This document shows, piece after piece, positions 28,987 through 37,378 of a DNA stretch of 64,000 bases (positions are counted from its first letter, which is position 1; each line of letters starts with the position of its first letter). Origin of the DNA: Parachlamydia sp. AcF125 (GTDB lineage: Bacteria > Chlamydiota > Chlamydiia > Chlamydiales > Parachlamydiaceae); contig NZ_JAEMUD010000004.1 of NCBI RefSeq assembly GCF_018342475.1, positions 150,522-214,521 of the forward strand, written 5' to 3'. Position numbers and translations under genes: made by a program. The notes beneath the pieces are model-generated. The model was not told where the DNA came from and ran no database searches. It worked only from the letters and a program-made list of their open reading frames with translations.

Positions 28987-30751
28987 ACCTTCGCAAGTCT
29001 TGATTTTCCGTAAAAAGAGGCCTATCATTTGGATGGGCCTCTTTTAAAATAGGATCGATCACCTGCTGTAAGGCTACTCGATACCCCTTATAGCCATTTC
29101 GAAAATCTTCGGCAGTCAACTCATAAGTGATATCTGGAGTGACTCCTAGATTTTCAATAAGGGTGCCATCCAGATGCCTTTCTAAGAGGGAATTTGTATA
29201 AGAGTAGCCCGCAACCCCTAGCCTATTCGGATGCCCTTCCCCTACCACAGTGCCCCCTGCACCAGCAGTGCGTGCCCCAAAAATAGTCGCTCTTTGATTA
29301 TCTTGTAAAATGCAAGGGAAATTATCTGCGCAAGAAAAATCAGATTCATTTATCAAGACAATGATCGGCTTGTTGTATGTCACTCTTGAGTTGGGCAAGA
29401 TGGCCTTCACAATAAGATGGACAGGAGAAGTGATATATTTACCCATCTCCCATTCGTCTAAAATAAATTGGAAATATTGAATGGAGGAATGAACCAATTC
29501 TAAAGAGACCGGATATCCATATAAGCTAGGACCGCAAACTTCTAAAGCTTCTTCCTCACTTGTTATCTTTTTAAGAGCTTCAAGCGCTTTAAAAGCCTCC
29601 ATCACCTCTTCTTGAGTTAAGGCAATCTTATATTTGGGCAGTTCTAAAGGCTTATCTGTTAGAAAAGTTAATAAGCCGTATTTATAAAAAACGGATCCGC
29701 CTGGATTATTGACTTGGTCAATCACCAAAGCTTGGGTGCGAGGAAGAAAAAAATCGATCATTTGCTCAAATTCCGCTATTTCCTCATCCCCTCCTTCATA
29801 AGTCGCTATTCGCACGTATCCGATTCTTTGCCTATGGGGGGTTTCACAGATATAAGCATAAAAAGGACAATCCAAGTCAGATTGCCAAATCACTGAACCT
29901 AAAAGAGGCACAAAACTATGCCGTGCTCCCAAGTTGTGAATATCCTCTCCTGTATGCCTTTCGCCCTGTTTAAACTGAGCATATAGAGGAGTCATCATCA
30001 TTTTTTTATAGTAAGGACGTTGGAAAAACGGCTGTTTTAAGGGGAGCGCACGAGAAGTTAGAGCAGGTAAAGGATTTTCCTTTATCTGCTCTGGACGATA
30101 ATCCCAAGTTAACAAATAAGATCTTTGCTGAGCTGTTTTTTTATGTTGCAGGACAATTTCGACTTCTCCTTGAGGAACATCTTCTGCAAACCTTCCAGAC
30201 CGCCAGGTTAAAGCACGCTCAGCAATCCTTTGATCCGTTTTTTCATTGAGACGATCGTAAGCTGATTTGCGTAGATGGTAGATGGCCTTCTCAATATCTT
30301 GCCCATCAAAGGCAATCACTTCATCACCCACCGCCCAATCAGAGAAAGCCCCTGGTAATCTTTCCTCGTCGATCCATGTAATAAAATAGCGCCCTTCTGC
30401 CCCATGTACATGAAAAGGCAAAGAAGCCCTTTCAGTCGAGTGAAAGGATACAGTGACGTGATAATCCGCCACAGAGGTAAAAAGTTTATTTAAAACCTTA
30501 TGGTAATCTTTTAAAACAGGGGAAGAAAGCTGATGAATTTCCGCTTCTGCATTTGCAAATTGTTGATTAAGGTCCCACCCCAAATGTAGCCATTTCCATT
30601 CAGCCGGCACATATTTGATCTGGAAATTTTTTTTAATAAAATGCAAATCTTCTACCATTTCTTGCCGCAAAAAAGCTTCATTAGCAAGAAGACAAGGCGA
30701 AATAAAGAAAATGATAAAAAATTGGAAAGGGAAGAGAAGTTTAGCCTTCAT
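28970..30751 (-). CDS. CPAF-like secreted protease (S41 family)
   Basis: 593 aa from the ATG at 30751 (AGG just upstream; an earlier start at 30811 would add 20 residues before the signal peptide). The signal peptide ends near LLANEA. The catalytic His is in VADYHVTVSFHSTE near residue 96. The catalytic Ser is in NESDFSCADNFPCILQDN near 471, followed by RATIFGARTAGAGG, as in chlamydial CPAF. Acidic residues in ITYELTAEDF are candidates for the third catalytic position. CPAF is an autoactivated serine protease that reaches the host cytosol in Chlamydia; the same route here is inference. It sits between decayed accessory DNA and malQ. Confidence 0.92.
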   Translation of the reverse strand: MKAKLLFPFQFFIIFFISPCLLANEAFLRQEMVEDLHFIKKNFQIKYVPAEWKWLHLGWDLNQQFANAEAEIHQLSSPVLKDYHKVLNKLFTSVADYHVTVSFHSTERASLPFHVHGAEGRYFITWIDEERLPGAFSDWAVGDEVIAFDGQDIEKAIYHLRKSAYDRLNEKTDQRIAERALTWRSGRFAEDVPQGEVEIVLQHKKTAQQRSYLLTWDYRPEQIKENPLPALTSRALPLKQPFFQRPYYKKMMMTPLYAQFKQGERHTGEDIHNLGARHSFVPLLGSVIWQSDLDCPFYAYICETPHRQRIGYVRIATYEGGDEEIAEFEQMIDFFLPRTQALVIDQVNNPGGSVFYKYGLLTFLTDKPLELPKYKIALTQEEVMEAFKALEALKKITSEEEALEVCGPSLYGYPVSLELVHSSIQYFQFILDEWEMGKYITSPVHLIVKAILPNSRVTYNKPIIVLINESDFSCADNFPCILQDNQRATIFGARTAGAGGTVVGEGHPNRLGVAGYSYTNSLLERHLDGTLIENLGVTPDITYELTAEDFRNGYKGYRVALQQVIDPILKEAHPNDRPLFTENQDLRRFKLSR

Positions 30752-30902
30752 ATGACCTAAAGAGGATTTTAAAATGGAAAGGGATCTATTGATAAAAATG
30801 CAATAAATCATAAAATAAGTAAGTATATAAAACGTTTTTTATTTCTGTCAATATTGCAGGAGTAAATTTGCGTATTTTTTTAACTTATTCGGAAGGGGAA
30901 CC

Positions 30903-32468
30903 ATGGCGAATCTTTTTGTGCAGCAACTATTGAGAGATCCTACCAGCCTCCCCCCTCATGGCATCTGCCTGCCCATTTTCTCTTTACATTCAAAAGGTAG
31001 TGGAGGAATTGGTGAGTATACTGATCTTCTTCCTCTCTTGGCATGGGCTAAAAAACTTGGGATCCATATTATCCAACTCCTCCCCCTCAATGATACTGGC
31101 TTAGAAACAAGTCCTTACAATGCCCTTTCGGCATTTGCTTTAAATCCCATTCATTTAGGCTTAAAACAACTCCCTTATTTGGCAAACTATCCAGAGTTAA
31201 CACCCCTACTTGCTCAACTCCAAGCTCTTAATCAAACTCAACGAGTTTCCTATAAAGAAGTGCATGGACAACGCGATTTATTCTTACGCCAGTATTTTCA
31301 ACTAGCAGGCCCGCTTCTTTTAAAAGCTGACGATTTTCAAAAATTTCAGCAGCAAAATGAGTGGGTTGAAAAATACGCCTTATTTAAAACTTTGAAAATC
31401 GCCAGAAATTGGGAATCGTGGGACCTGTGGCCAGAAAAGCTACGCTATCCCACGGAAGACTACCTTGCTGAACTGCTTTTAGGGAAGCGCGAAGAAGTTG
31501 CCTACCACTCCCTTTTGCAATTTTTATGTTTTTCTCAAATGGAAAAAGTAAAAAAGGAGGCCGAAAGTCAGGGCATTTTTTTAAAAGGGGACATTCCTAT
31601 CTTAATTGACTCTCAAAGTGCCGATGTTTGGTTGAACCGCCCCCTATTTCATACCCATTTAACTGCGGGAGCACCACCCGATCAATACAGTGAAGTGGGG
31701 CAAAATTGGGGATTTCCCCTCTATAACTGGGACAAACATGCCGAGACTCATTACACCTGGTGGAAAAAACGGCTCGAGATCGCCTCCCACTTTTATCATT
31801 TCTATCGCATTGACCATGTGGTTGGATTTTATCGCATTTGGGGGATTCCGTTTAATCAATCTGCTAAAGAGGGGAAGTTTTTCCCGGAAGATCCTTCTGT
31901 ATGGATCTCTCATGGGGAAAAAATTCTTAAAATGATGGTCGATTACTGCCCTATGTTGCCGATTGGAGAAGATTTGGGAGTTATCCCTCCTGAAGTTAGA
32001 ATAAATCTTCGCCAGCTCGGCATATGTGGCACAAAAGTGATGCGCTGGGAAAGAAGGTGGAACGAGGATGGTCGCTTTATTAATCCCCACGATTATATTT
32101 TAGAAAGTTTAACGACCGTTTCTACGCACGACTCTGAAACACTTCAACAATGGTGGAGGAATAATCCTCAGGACGCCAAAGATTTTTCAAGCTTTAAAGG
32201 ATGGACCTATGAACCCACCCTTTCTTCTGTGCGCCACCAAGAGATTTTGTATGACAGCCATCATACCCGAAGCATTTTTCATATCAATCTTCTACACGAA
32301 TACCTTGCTGTCATTCCGGGATTAACGTGGCCGAGTTTAGAGGATGAGCGGATTAATATTCCTGGCGTCGTGTCCGATAGGAACTGGAGCTATCGTTTTA
32401 AACCCAGTGTAGAAGAAATCATTCAAAACCCTGAGCTAGCAAAACTTATAAAAAAATTAACGGTTTAA
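30903..32468 (+). CDS. malQ: 4-alpha-glucanotransferase (amylomaltase, GH77)
   Basis: 521 aa, the normal bacterial MalQ length. Signatures are SPYNALSAFALNPIHL, FYRIDHVVGFYRIWGIP with the nucleophile Asp, GEDLGVIPPEVR with the acid Glu, and STHDSE with the third catalytic Asp. The enzyme transfers glucan segments between alpha-1,4-glucans, so it serves glycogen/maltodextrin turnover, a conserved chlamydial pathway. Three bases before the ATG is the end of AAGGGGAACC. The next gene starts six bases after its stop, so they are co-transcribed. Confidence 0.96.
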   Translation: MANLFVQQLLRDPTSLPPHGICLPIFSLHSKGSGGIGEYTDLLPLLAWAKKLGIHIIQLLPLNDTGLETSPYNALSAFALNPIHLGLKQLPYLANYPELTPLLAQLQALNQTQRVSYKEVHGQRDLFLRQYFQLAGPLLLKADDFQKFQQQNEWVEKYALFKTLKIARNWESWDLWPEKLRYPTEDYLAELLLGKREEVAYHSLLQFLCFSQMEKVKKEAESQGIFLKGDIPILIDSQSADVWLNRPLFHTHLTAGAPPDQYSEVGQNWGFPLYNWDKHAETHYTWWKKRLEIASHFYHFYRIDHVVGFYRIWGIPFNQSAKEGKFFPEDPSVWISHGEKILKMMVDYCPMLPIGEDLGVIPPEVRINLRQLGICGTKVMRWERRWNEDGRFINPHDYILESLTTVSTHDSETLQQWWRNNPQDAKDFSSFKGWTYEPTLSSVRHQEILYDSHHTRSIFHINLLHEYLAVIPGLTWPSLEDERINIPGVVSDRNWSYRFKPSVEEIIQNPELAKLIKKLTV

Positions 32469-32474
32469 ATCTTT

Positions 32475-33998
32475 ATGCGCTTCTTTTTTCTTTTCATTTT
32501 AATGTATAGCAGCTTTTGCATGGCAGCTTCCCCTTTAAAAATCCGCGCCTTATTTCGCAGCTTGGATCCCACATCAGTCGCACAGCATTTAGCTTTATAT
32601 GAACTATACCCTGATACGGTTGAAGGGCAACAAGCTCTTAAAAAAGCCTGGGAACTTTTGGAGGGGGTCTCCATCTCTTCGCCCCAGACCGCTTTAACCC
32701 CAATTGAGCCTTCAGCCATTCATGCCTTGATTGCACTTGTCAATAAACAACCTAATGACACGGCCCCACACTTGTCTTCAGAAGCACTTGGGTTAATTGA
32801 AAAACTGGCCTCCAAATTACCTAATCGCCACCTTAAAGGTTTTCACGCGACTAACGAAGCAGAAGTTTTGGCTCTTCCTCCTGAAGAAATCGATTTAGCC
32901 AATGGATTGTTTCTCTCCCATTTAGAGGATGAGGATAAAAACTCTGGTAAGGTATATCAAGCGATAATAGACCTGATGGCCTTGCAAATTTTGGCTCAAT
33001 TACCTTCTAATGCTACCCCGCTTCAAAAGATCTCAGCCATTAACAAATTTATTTTTTTTGATATGGGATTTCGCTTTCCTCCTCATTCTTGCTATGCAAA
33101 GGACATTGACCTTTACACGTTTCTTCCCTCGGTTTTGGATTCGAGACGTGGTGTTTGCTTAGGAGTCTCCCTTCTGTATATTTGCCTGGCTCAACGCCTC
33201 TCTTTACCTATTGAAATGGTCACCCCTCCAGGGCACATCTATGTGCGCTATAAGGATGGCAAAAACGTCCTTAATATAGAAACAACTGCTCGCGGCATCC
33301 ATTTGCCTTGCGAAGAATATTTAGGCATCGACACACGAGCTCTTCAAGAAAGAACTATAAAAGAGGTGATTGGTTTAGCTCATTTTAACCAAGCCGCAGC
33401 CTATCTCAGGCAACACCGCTACGAAAACGCTCTGCTTTGTTACAAAAAGGCTCAACCCTATTTACCTAAAGATCAACTTTTACAAGAATTGACAGGCTAT
33501 ACCCACCTTTTTTTAGGAAATATAGAAGAAGGGAGAAAGCTTCTTGAAGAAATCAAAGACTATATCCCTGATCATGCAGTCACAAAAGAAAATATGGCAG
33601 AAGACTATTTAAACGGACTTGTAGATATAGAAGGGATAAAAACGGTATTTATGGAAGTAGATGAGTCGCGAGAATCACTTTTAAGAAAAAAGGAAGCCCT
33701 AGAAAAATTAGGGGAAAAATACCCTCTTTTTCGAGCTGGTATTTTTAGCCTTGCTTCAACTTATCTACAGTTGCATCGGAACCGCGAAGCCCTGGTATGG
33801 TTAAATATCTACCATTCTCTCTACCCCTTTGATCCAACGGTTGAATATTATTTAGCAGTATTATGCATGGAGAGATGTGAATCCACTAAAGCCTGGGAGC
33901 ATCTCCTGCAAGCAGAAAAAATCACACGAGCAAGGGACCATTTTCCCAAAGCTTTAAAAGAAGTACGGCAAGCTTTAAACCAGCGCTGCCCTCCTTAA
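32475..33998 (+). CDS. Secreted transglutaminase-like protein with TPR-like C-terminus
   Basis: A 507-aa protein with a signal peptide (cut near CMAASP). The central domain belongs to the transglutaminase-like/SirB1 group: Cys in SRRGVCLGVSLLY near residue 225, His in PPGHIYVRY near 253 and a following Asn/Glu in LNIETTARG. The C-terminal 200 residues are helix pairs typical of TPRs (AAAYLRQHRYENALLCYKKA). These proteins may act as peptidases or protein-binding scaffolds; the substrate is unknown. It lies between malQ and the adenosyltransferase gene with short gaps on both sides. Confidence 0.85.
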   Translation: MRFFFLFILMYSSFCMAASPLKIRALFRSLDPTSVAQHLALYELYPDTVEGQQALKKAWELLEGVSISSPQTALTPIEPSAIHALIALVNKQPNDTAPHLSSEALGLIEKLASKLPNRHLKGFHATNEAEVLALPPEEIDLANGLFLSHLEDEDKNSGKVYQAIIDLMALQILAQLPSNATPLQKISAINKFIFFDMGFRFPPHSCYAKDIDLYTFLPSVLDSRRGVCLGVSLLYICLAQRLSLPIEMVTPPGHIYVRYKDGKNVLNIETTARGIHLPCEEYLGIDTRALQERTIKEVIGLAHFNQAAAYLRQHRYENALLCYKKAQPYLPKDQLLQELTGYTHLFLGNIEEGRKLLEEIKDYIPDHAVTKENMAEDYLNGLVDIEGIKTVFMEVDESRESLLRKKEALEKLGEKYPLFRAGIFSLASTYLQLHRNREALVWLNIYHSLYPFDPTVEYYLAVLCMERCESTKAWEHLLQAEKITRARDHFPKALKEVRQALNQRCPP

Positions 33999-34014
33999 AA
34001 GTTAAAAAAGGTGA

Positions 34015-34563
34015 ATGATGAAAATCTATACAAAAAAAGGCGATCGGGGACAAACTTCCTTATTTTCTGGAAAAAAAGTTCCTAAAAACCATCCTATCAT
34101 TGAAGCCATTGGATGTGTGGACGAATGTAATAGCGCTATCGGCATGGCTCTTTCCCTTCTCCCTAAATTCCTCGAGTTTAAAGACCTAGAAGAACAGCTT
34201 TTAGGGATTCAACATACCTTATTTGAACTGGGAGCGATTTTAGCCTCTTCCCCTACTAAAACTTCCCTACTCAGCACAAAAGAGCTTGAGCAGTGGATCG
34301 ATTGGATGGAAGAAAAGCTTCCTCCTTTGCAACATTTCATTCTGCCAAATGGCCATTCCGCCTCTTCCACCCTACAGCTAGCTCGCGCAGTTTGTAGGCG
34401 AGCTGAGCGAGCTCTCGTGACTGATATCGAAAGCAAGGATGCGCCGCCCGAAAGCTTAGTTTATTTGAATCGCCTTTCAGACTATTTGTTTGTAGCGGCC
34501 CGCCTTGTCAATTTCCATACTCAAACTCCCGAAATTATCTGGCTCTCAAAGCCTAATGATTAA
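34015..34563 (+). CDS. pduO: ATP:cob(I)alamin adenosyltransferase (PduO type)
   Basis: 182 aa, full length for the family. Signatures are YTKKGDRGQTSLFSG at the N-terminus, IEAIGCVDECNSAIG, and LARAVCRRAERAL with the conserved Arg/Glu pair at the active site. It transfers the adenosyl group from ATP to cob(I)alamin to make coenzyme B12. It overlaps no gene but follows the transglutaminase-like gene by 16 bp, so it is probably the last gene of the malQ unit. The start could be the first or the second of two adjacent ATGs. Which B12 enzyme uses the cofactor is not visible here. Confidence 0.93.
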   Translation: MMKIYTKKGDRGQTSLFSGKKVPKNHPIIEAIGCVDECNSAIGMALSLLPKFLEFKDLEEQLLGIQHTLFELGAILASSPTKTSLLSTKELEQWIDWMEEKLPPLQHFILPNGHSASSTLQLARAVCRRAERALVTDIESKDAPPESLVYLNRLSDYLFVAARLVNFHTQTPEIIWLSKPND

Positions 34564-34661
34564 GCCTATTTTAAAATTGACAAGCAAGAAAACTACATCT
34601 TAGGATATATATTATTGGGCTTCTAACATGATGATATCACTATTAGGAAGGAACACTTCTT

Positions 34662-34854
34662 ATGGCTCATCTATACGTCATCCCATTTAACAACCTAGAA
34701 AAAAATTTTTACCAACACTGAATAAGTATTAAAAAAATTCAAGAGCTGGCCTCAGCCTCTTTCGGAGGCAAAAATGGAGGAATTAAATGCCTTTTTAAAG
34801 TCAAAAGGCACCCAGACTCTTTACAATCTTGTCCAAGAGCTTAATAAAGCTTAA
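34662..34854 (+). pseudogene. Tiny degraded reading frame
   Basis: After AGGAAGGA an ATG opens MAHLYVIPFNNLEKNFYQH, which stops at TGA. The same frame continues with ISIKKIQELASASFGGKNGG, and a neighbouring frame gives EELNAFLKSKGTQTLYNLVQ to a stop at 34854. Together they look like a small protein of about 65 residues broken by a stop and a frameshift. No family is recognised. A possible promoter TTGACA-18-TAGGAT lies upstream. The call rests only on coding-like texture. Confidence 0.3.
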
Positions 34855-35687
34855 TGAAATAAAACCCCTGAGGCTTTCTCAACTTCTTGTACCGAAGTTT
34901 TGAACTGATTAAGAGGGACCTCTTTAGCAATTTGCTGATTAGGCAGCACATACGCTTCTGTTTGTATGCTGCCTGCCTCTGTTTCTCGGGCAATGACCTT
35001 AAAAAAATGAGTGGGTACGGCTACATTATTTGGCCCTATGACCTGATAATGCACATATTTTTTGCCATTTTCTGCTACGCAGGGCAAAAATAAAGGCCCT
35101 GTAAGGACGTGTACCGTTTTTGAGCTTTTTGTTAAATCTCTCACATATTTTTCCATTTTTGCCCAATAGCCCCGGTTAAATTGGGCCACTTGGGGACTCA
35201 TATTAGAGAGGTAGAAAGTATCTCGCAAAGTGTCCGGATTAGCTTGATGATCGGCTGCCGGCGCTAGATGACCGCGGTCAAATCCAGATCCTTTGAAATC
35301 TTCTAAAGTGTTTTGAAAAATTTTGGGAATGCGAGGATCTTCCTGAAAAGGAAATGGGTCTCGGCTAACCTTTCCTTTTAAACTTTCCGCAGTCAAGCAT
35401 TCATAAACCCATTGCGCATTGCGAGTTCTTCCATCATATTCCAAGGTATACCCAGGGCGTTTAATCATAATCGCCCCTCGCGGAGAAAAAATAGGATTGA
35501 ATAGCTGGCTAGAATTTCTTTGCGGTCTCGCTAATTCGGTTTCAGGTGGTAAGAGATTGGCGATTTCTATATATCCTGCTGTCAAATACCCTAAAATGAA
35601 AGCCGTACTCGCTATCCAAAAAAATGTCCCATATTTTCCATATTTATGTTTCATGGTTAACTTTAGCCCATTTCGCCGATGATTCAT
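34851..35687 (-). CDS. Membrane-anchored DNA/RNA non-specific endonuclease (EndoG/NucA-like)
   Basis: A 278-aa protein. One hydrophobic segment at residues 20-38 (FFWIASTAFILGYLTAGY) would anchor it or act as a signal. The catalytic motif DRGHLAPAADH near residue 138 has the conserved His, followed by FYLSNMSPQ with the metal-binding Asn region and WAKMEKYVR. This is the NucA/EndoG family of Mg-dependent sugar-non-specific nucleases. A second possible start at 35651 removes twelve residues. The domain would face the periplasm or outside, so it could digest host or competitor nucleic acid or scavenge nucleotides. No inhibitor gene is adjacent. Confidence 0.9.
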   Translation of the reverse strand: MNHRRNGLKLTMKHKYGKYGTFFWIASTAFILGYLTAGYIEIANLLPPETELARPQRNSSQLFNPIFSPRGAIMIKRPGYTLEYDGRTRNAQWVYECLTAESLKGKVSRDPFPFQEDPRIPKIFQNTLEDFKGSGFDRGHLAPAADHQANPDTLRDTFYLSNMSPQVAQFNRGYWAKMEKYVRDLTKSSKTVHVLTGPLFLPCVAENGKKYVHYQVIGPNNVAVPTHFFKVIARETEAGSIQTEAYVLPNQQIAKEVPLNQFKTSVQEVEKASGVLFH

Positions 35688-35771
35688 TCATTCTCTCAAT
35701 AATTCTTTTCAAGTATCCTTAAAAGCGATAGCATACCACAAATAACCTCTAAAAACAATAAAAGCGGGAAA

Positions 35772-35815
35772 TAAGGAAAGTAAAAAGCATGTAAACATGC
35801 TTTTTACTTTCCTTA
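35772..35815. repeat. Perfect inverted repeat, 20-bp arms with 4-nt loop
   Basis: The arms 35772-35791 and 35796-35815 are exact complements around TAAA. It lies between divergent genes, so it does not terminate either of them. No T run follows on either strand. It could be a regulatory structure in the long dxr leader or a remnant of a mobile repeat. Confidence 0.85.
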
Positions 35816-36019
35816 GAACATTGCCAACGTCCATTTACCCCTCACGCAGAATGGAAGCAATGATCATTATCCTAGCCCGCTAATCTGAAGGAAAGTCCCC
35901 CATTAACCAAGCTTTCTATTTATCCTTTTTCTTCACTGCTTAGGCGCCTTAAAGCTACAAAGCCAGCATTTTTTTAATCCCTCCTTCCTTTCGAATTGCA
36001 AAAAAAATCAATTCTTCAT

Positions 36020-36046
36020 TTGACATTTTCCTTGTTCTGCTATACT
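36020..36046 (+). promoter_or_regulatory. Probable dxr promoter
   Basis: TTGACA (36020-36025) and TATACT (36041-36046; 5 of 6 matches to TATAAT) are separated by 15 bp, shorter than ideal. The dxr ATG is 29 bp after the -10. Confidence 0.45.
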
Positions 36047-36074
36047 CTATTCTGTTTTAACAAAAGTCCTTACT

Positions 36075-37211
36075 ATGAAGAAGATCGCGCTACTTGGATC
36101 TACAGGTTCAATTGGAACCACCACTTTGCAAGTTGTGAGACATTTGAAAGATTCATTTCAAGTCACGGCTCTTGCGGCCCATTCTAATATCGATCGACTC
36201 GAGCAGCAAGCCAAAGAATTTTTGCCTGAATTGATCGCGGTTTATGACGAAAATAAAGCAGCCGAATTGCAAAAAAGAATTCCCCAAATTCCTGTTTTAG
36301 CAGGCATGGAAGGCTTAAATGCAGTCGCTTGCCATTCAGACACTCAGCTAGTCATTTCTGCTATCAGCGGCACAATAGGCCTGATTCCTACAATTTCTGC
36401 CATTAAAGCTGGTAAAGATATTGCCTTAGCCAATAAAGAAGTGCTTGTTTCTGGCGGTTCTCTCGTGATGTCTTTGATACAAGAAAAAGGATGCCAGTTA
36501 CTCCCTGTGGATAGTGAACACAGCGCGATTTTTCAATGTTTAAACGGCGAGAAATCCTCGACCATTCATCGACTAATTTTAACAGCTTCAGGGGGCCCTT
36601 TCCGCGATTGGGATTATGACCGCTTGAAACAAATCCAGGTAGAAGAAGCTTTAAACCATCCTAATTTTTCAATGGGCGCCAAAATTACGATTGACTCCTC
36701 TACCTTAATGAATAAAGGGCTCGAAGTCATCGAGGCTTATTGGCTTTTTGGGGTGAAACTAGAGCAAATTGAAGTTTTAGTTCATCCACAACAAATTGTG
36801 CATAGCATGGTTGAGTTCACCGACGGAGCAATCATGGCTCAAATGGGCGAGCCTAGCATGATCGTTCCTATACAGTATGCGATGACTTATCCTAACCGAG
36901 TCGCCAGTATTCTCAACCCCCTTGATTTAAAAAAAATGCAACATTTAGAATTTTCAGCTCCAAATTATGACCATTTTCCCTGTCTTAGACTTGCTTTCGA
37001 AGCCCTGCGGCAGGGAGGAAGTTTGGCGTGTTATATGAATGCGGCGAATGAAGTCCTTGTGCATCGTTTTTTACAAGGCCAATTCGGATGGATCGAAATT
37101 GCTCAAAAGCTTGAAAACTTAATGCTAACCCACGCGTCACAAGCTTTGCATACGCTAGAGGATATTTTACAGATAGACGCAGAAGCAAGGCGACATGCGG
37201 AGCGTGCTTAA
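36075..37211 (+). CDS. dxr: 1-deoxy-D-xylulose 5-phosphate reductoisomerase
   Basis: 378 aa, the usual DXR length. NADPH site GSTGSIG at residues 8-14, LANKEVLVSGG, metal/substrate residues in PVDSEHSAIFQCL, substrate loop LTASGGPFRDW, and MGAKITIDSSTLMNKGLEV. It converts DXP to MEP in the non-mevalonate isoprenoid pathway. It is followed at 168 bp by rseP, the same order as in Chlamydia. A ribosome site is weak, and the ATG is fixed by the conserved N-terminal strand. Confidence 0.98.
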   Translation: MKKIALLGSTGSIGTTTLQVVRHLKDSFQVTALAAHSNIDRLEQQAKEFLPELIAVYDENKAAELQKRIPQIPVLAGMEGLNAVACHSDTQLVISAISGTIGLIPTISAIKAGKDIALANKEVLVSGGSLVMSLIQEKGCQLLPVDSEHSAIFQCLNGEKSSTIHRLILTASGGPFRDWDYDRLKQIQVEEALNHPNFSMGAKITIDSSTLMNKGLEVIEAYWLFGVKLEQIEVLVHPQQIVHSMVEFTDGAIMAQMGEPSMIVPIQYAMTYPNRVASILNPLDLKKMQHLEFSAPNYDHFPCLRLAFEALRQGGSLACYMNAANEVLVHRFLQGQFGWIEIAQKLENLMLTHASQALHTLEDILQIDAEARRHAERA

Positions 37212-37378
37212 ATGTCTTGCTTGACAAATGATCTTTTTTTAGACTTTTAGATTAGCAGTTTACCTGCTGTTATGGCATAATGATTTTGTTAAAATATTAC
37301 AAAACTTAAAATTAATTCTGCTCGATCTTAAGGCTGCTTAAAGCCTTAAACCAGAATAACCATAAGGTAAATGTTTCC

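Larger units (their letters stand above)
35688..36074. other. Divergent intergenic region between the nuclease and dxr
   Basis: No gene was seen. It holds a perfect 20-bp-arm palindrome (35772-35815) and a likely dxr promoter, both listed separately. Confidence 0.6.

Noticed and set aside
35772..35815. Intrinsic terminator
   Set aside because: No T run follows on either strand and both neighbouring genes point away from it.
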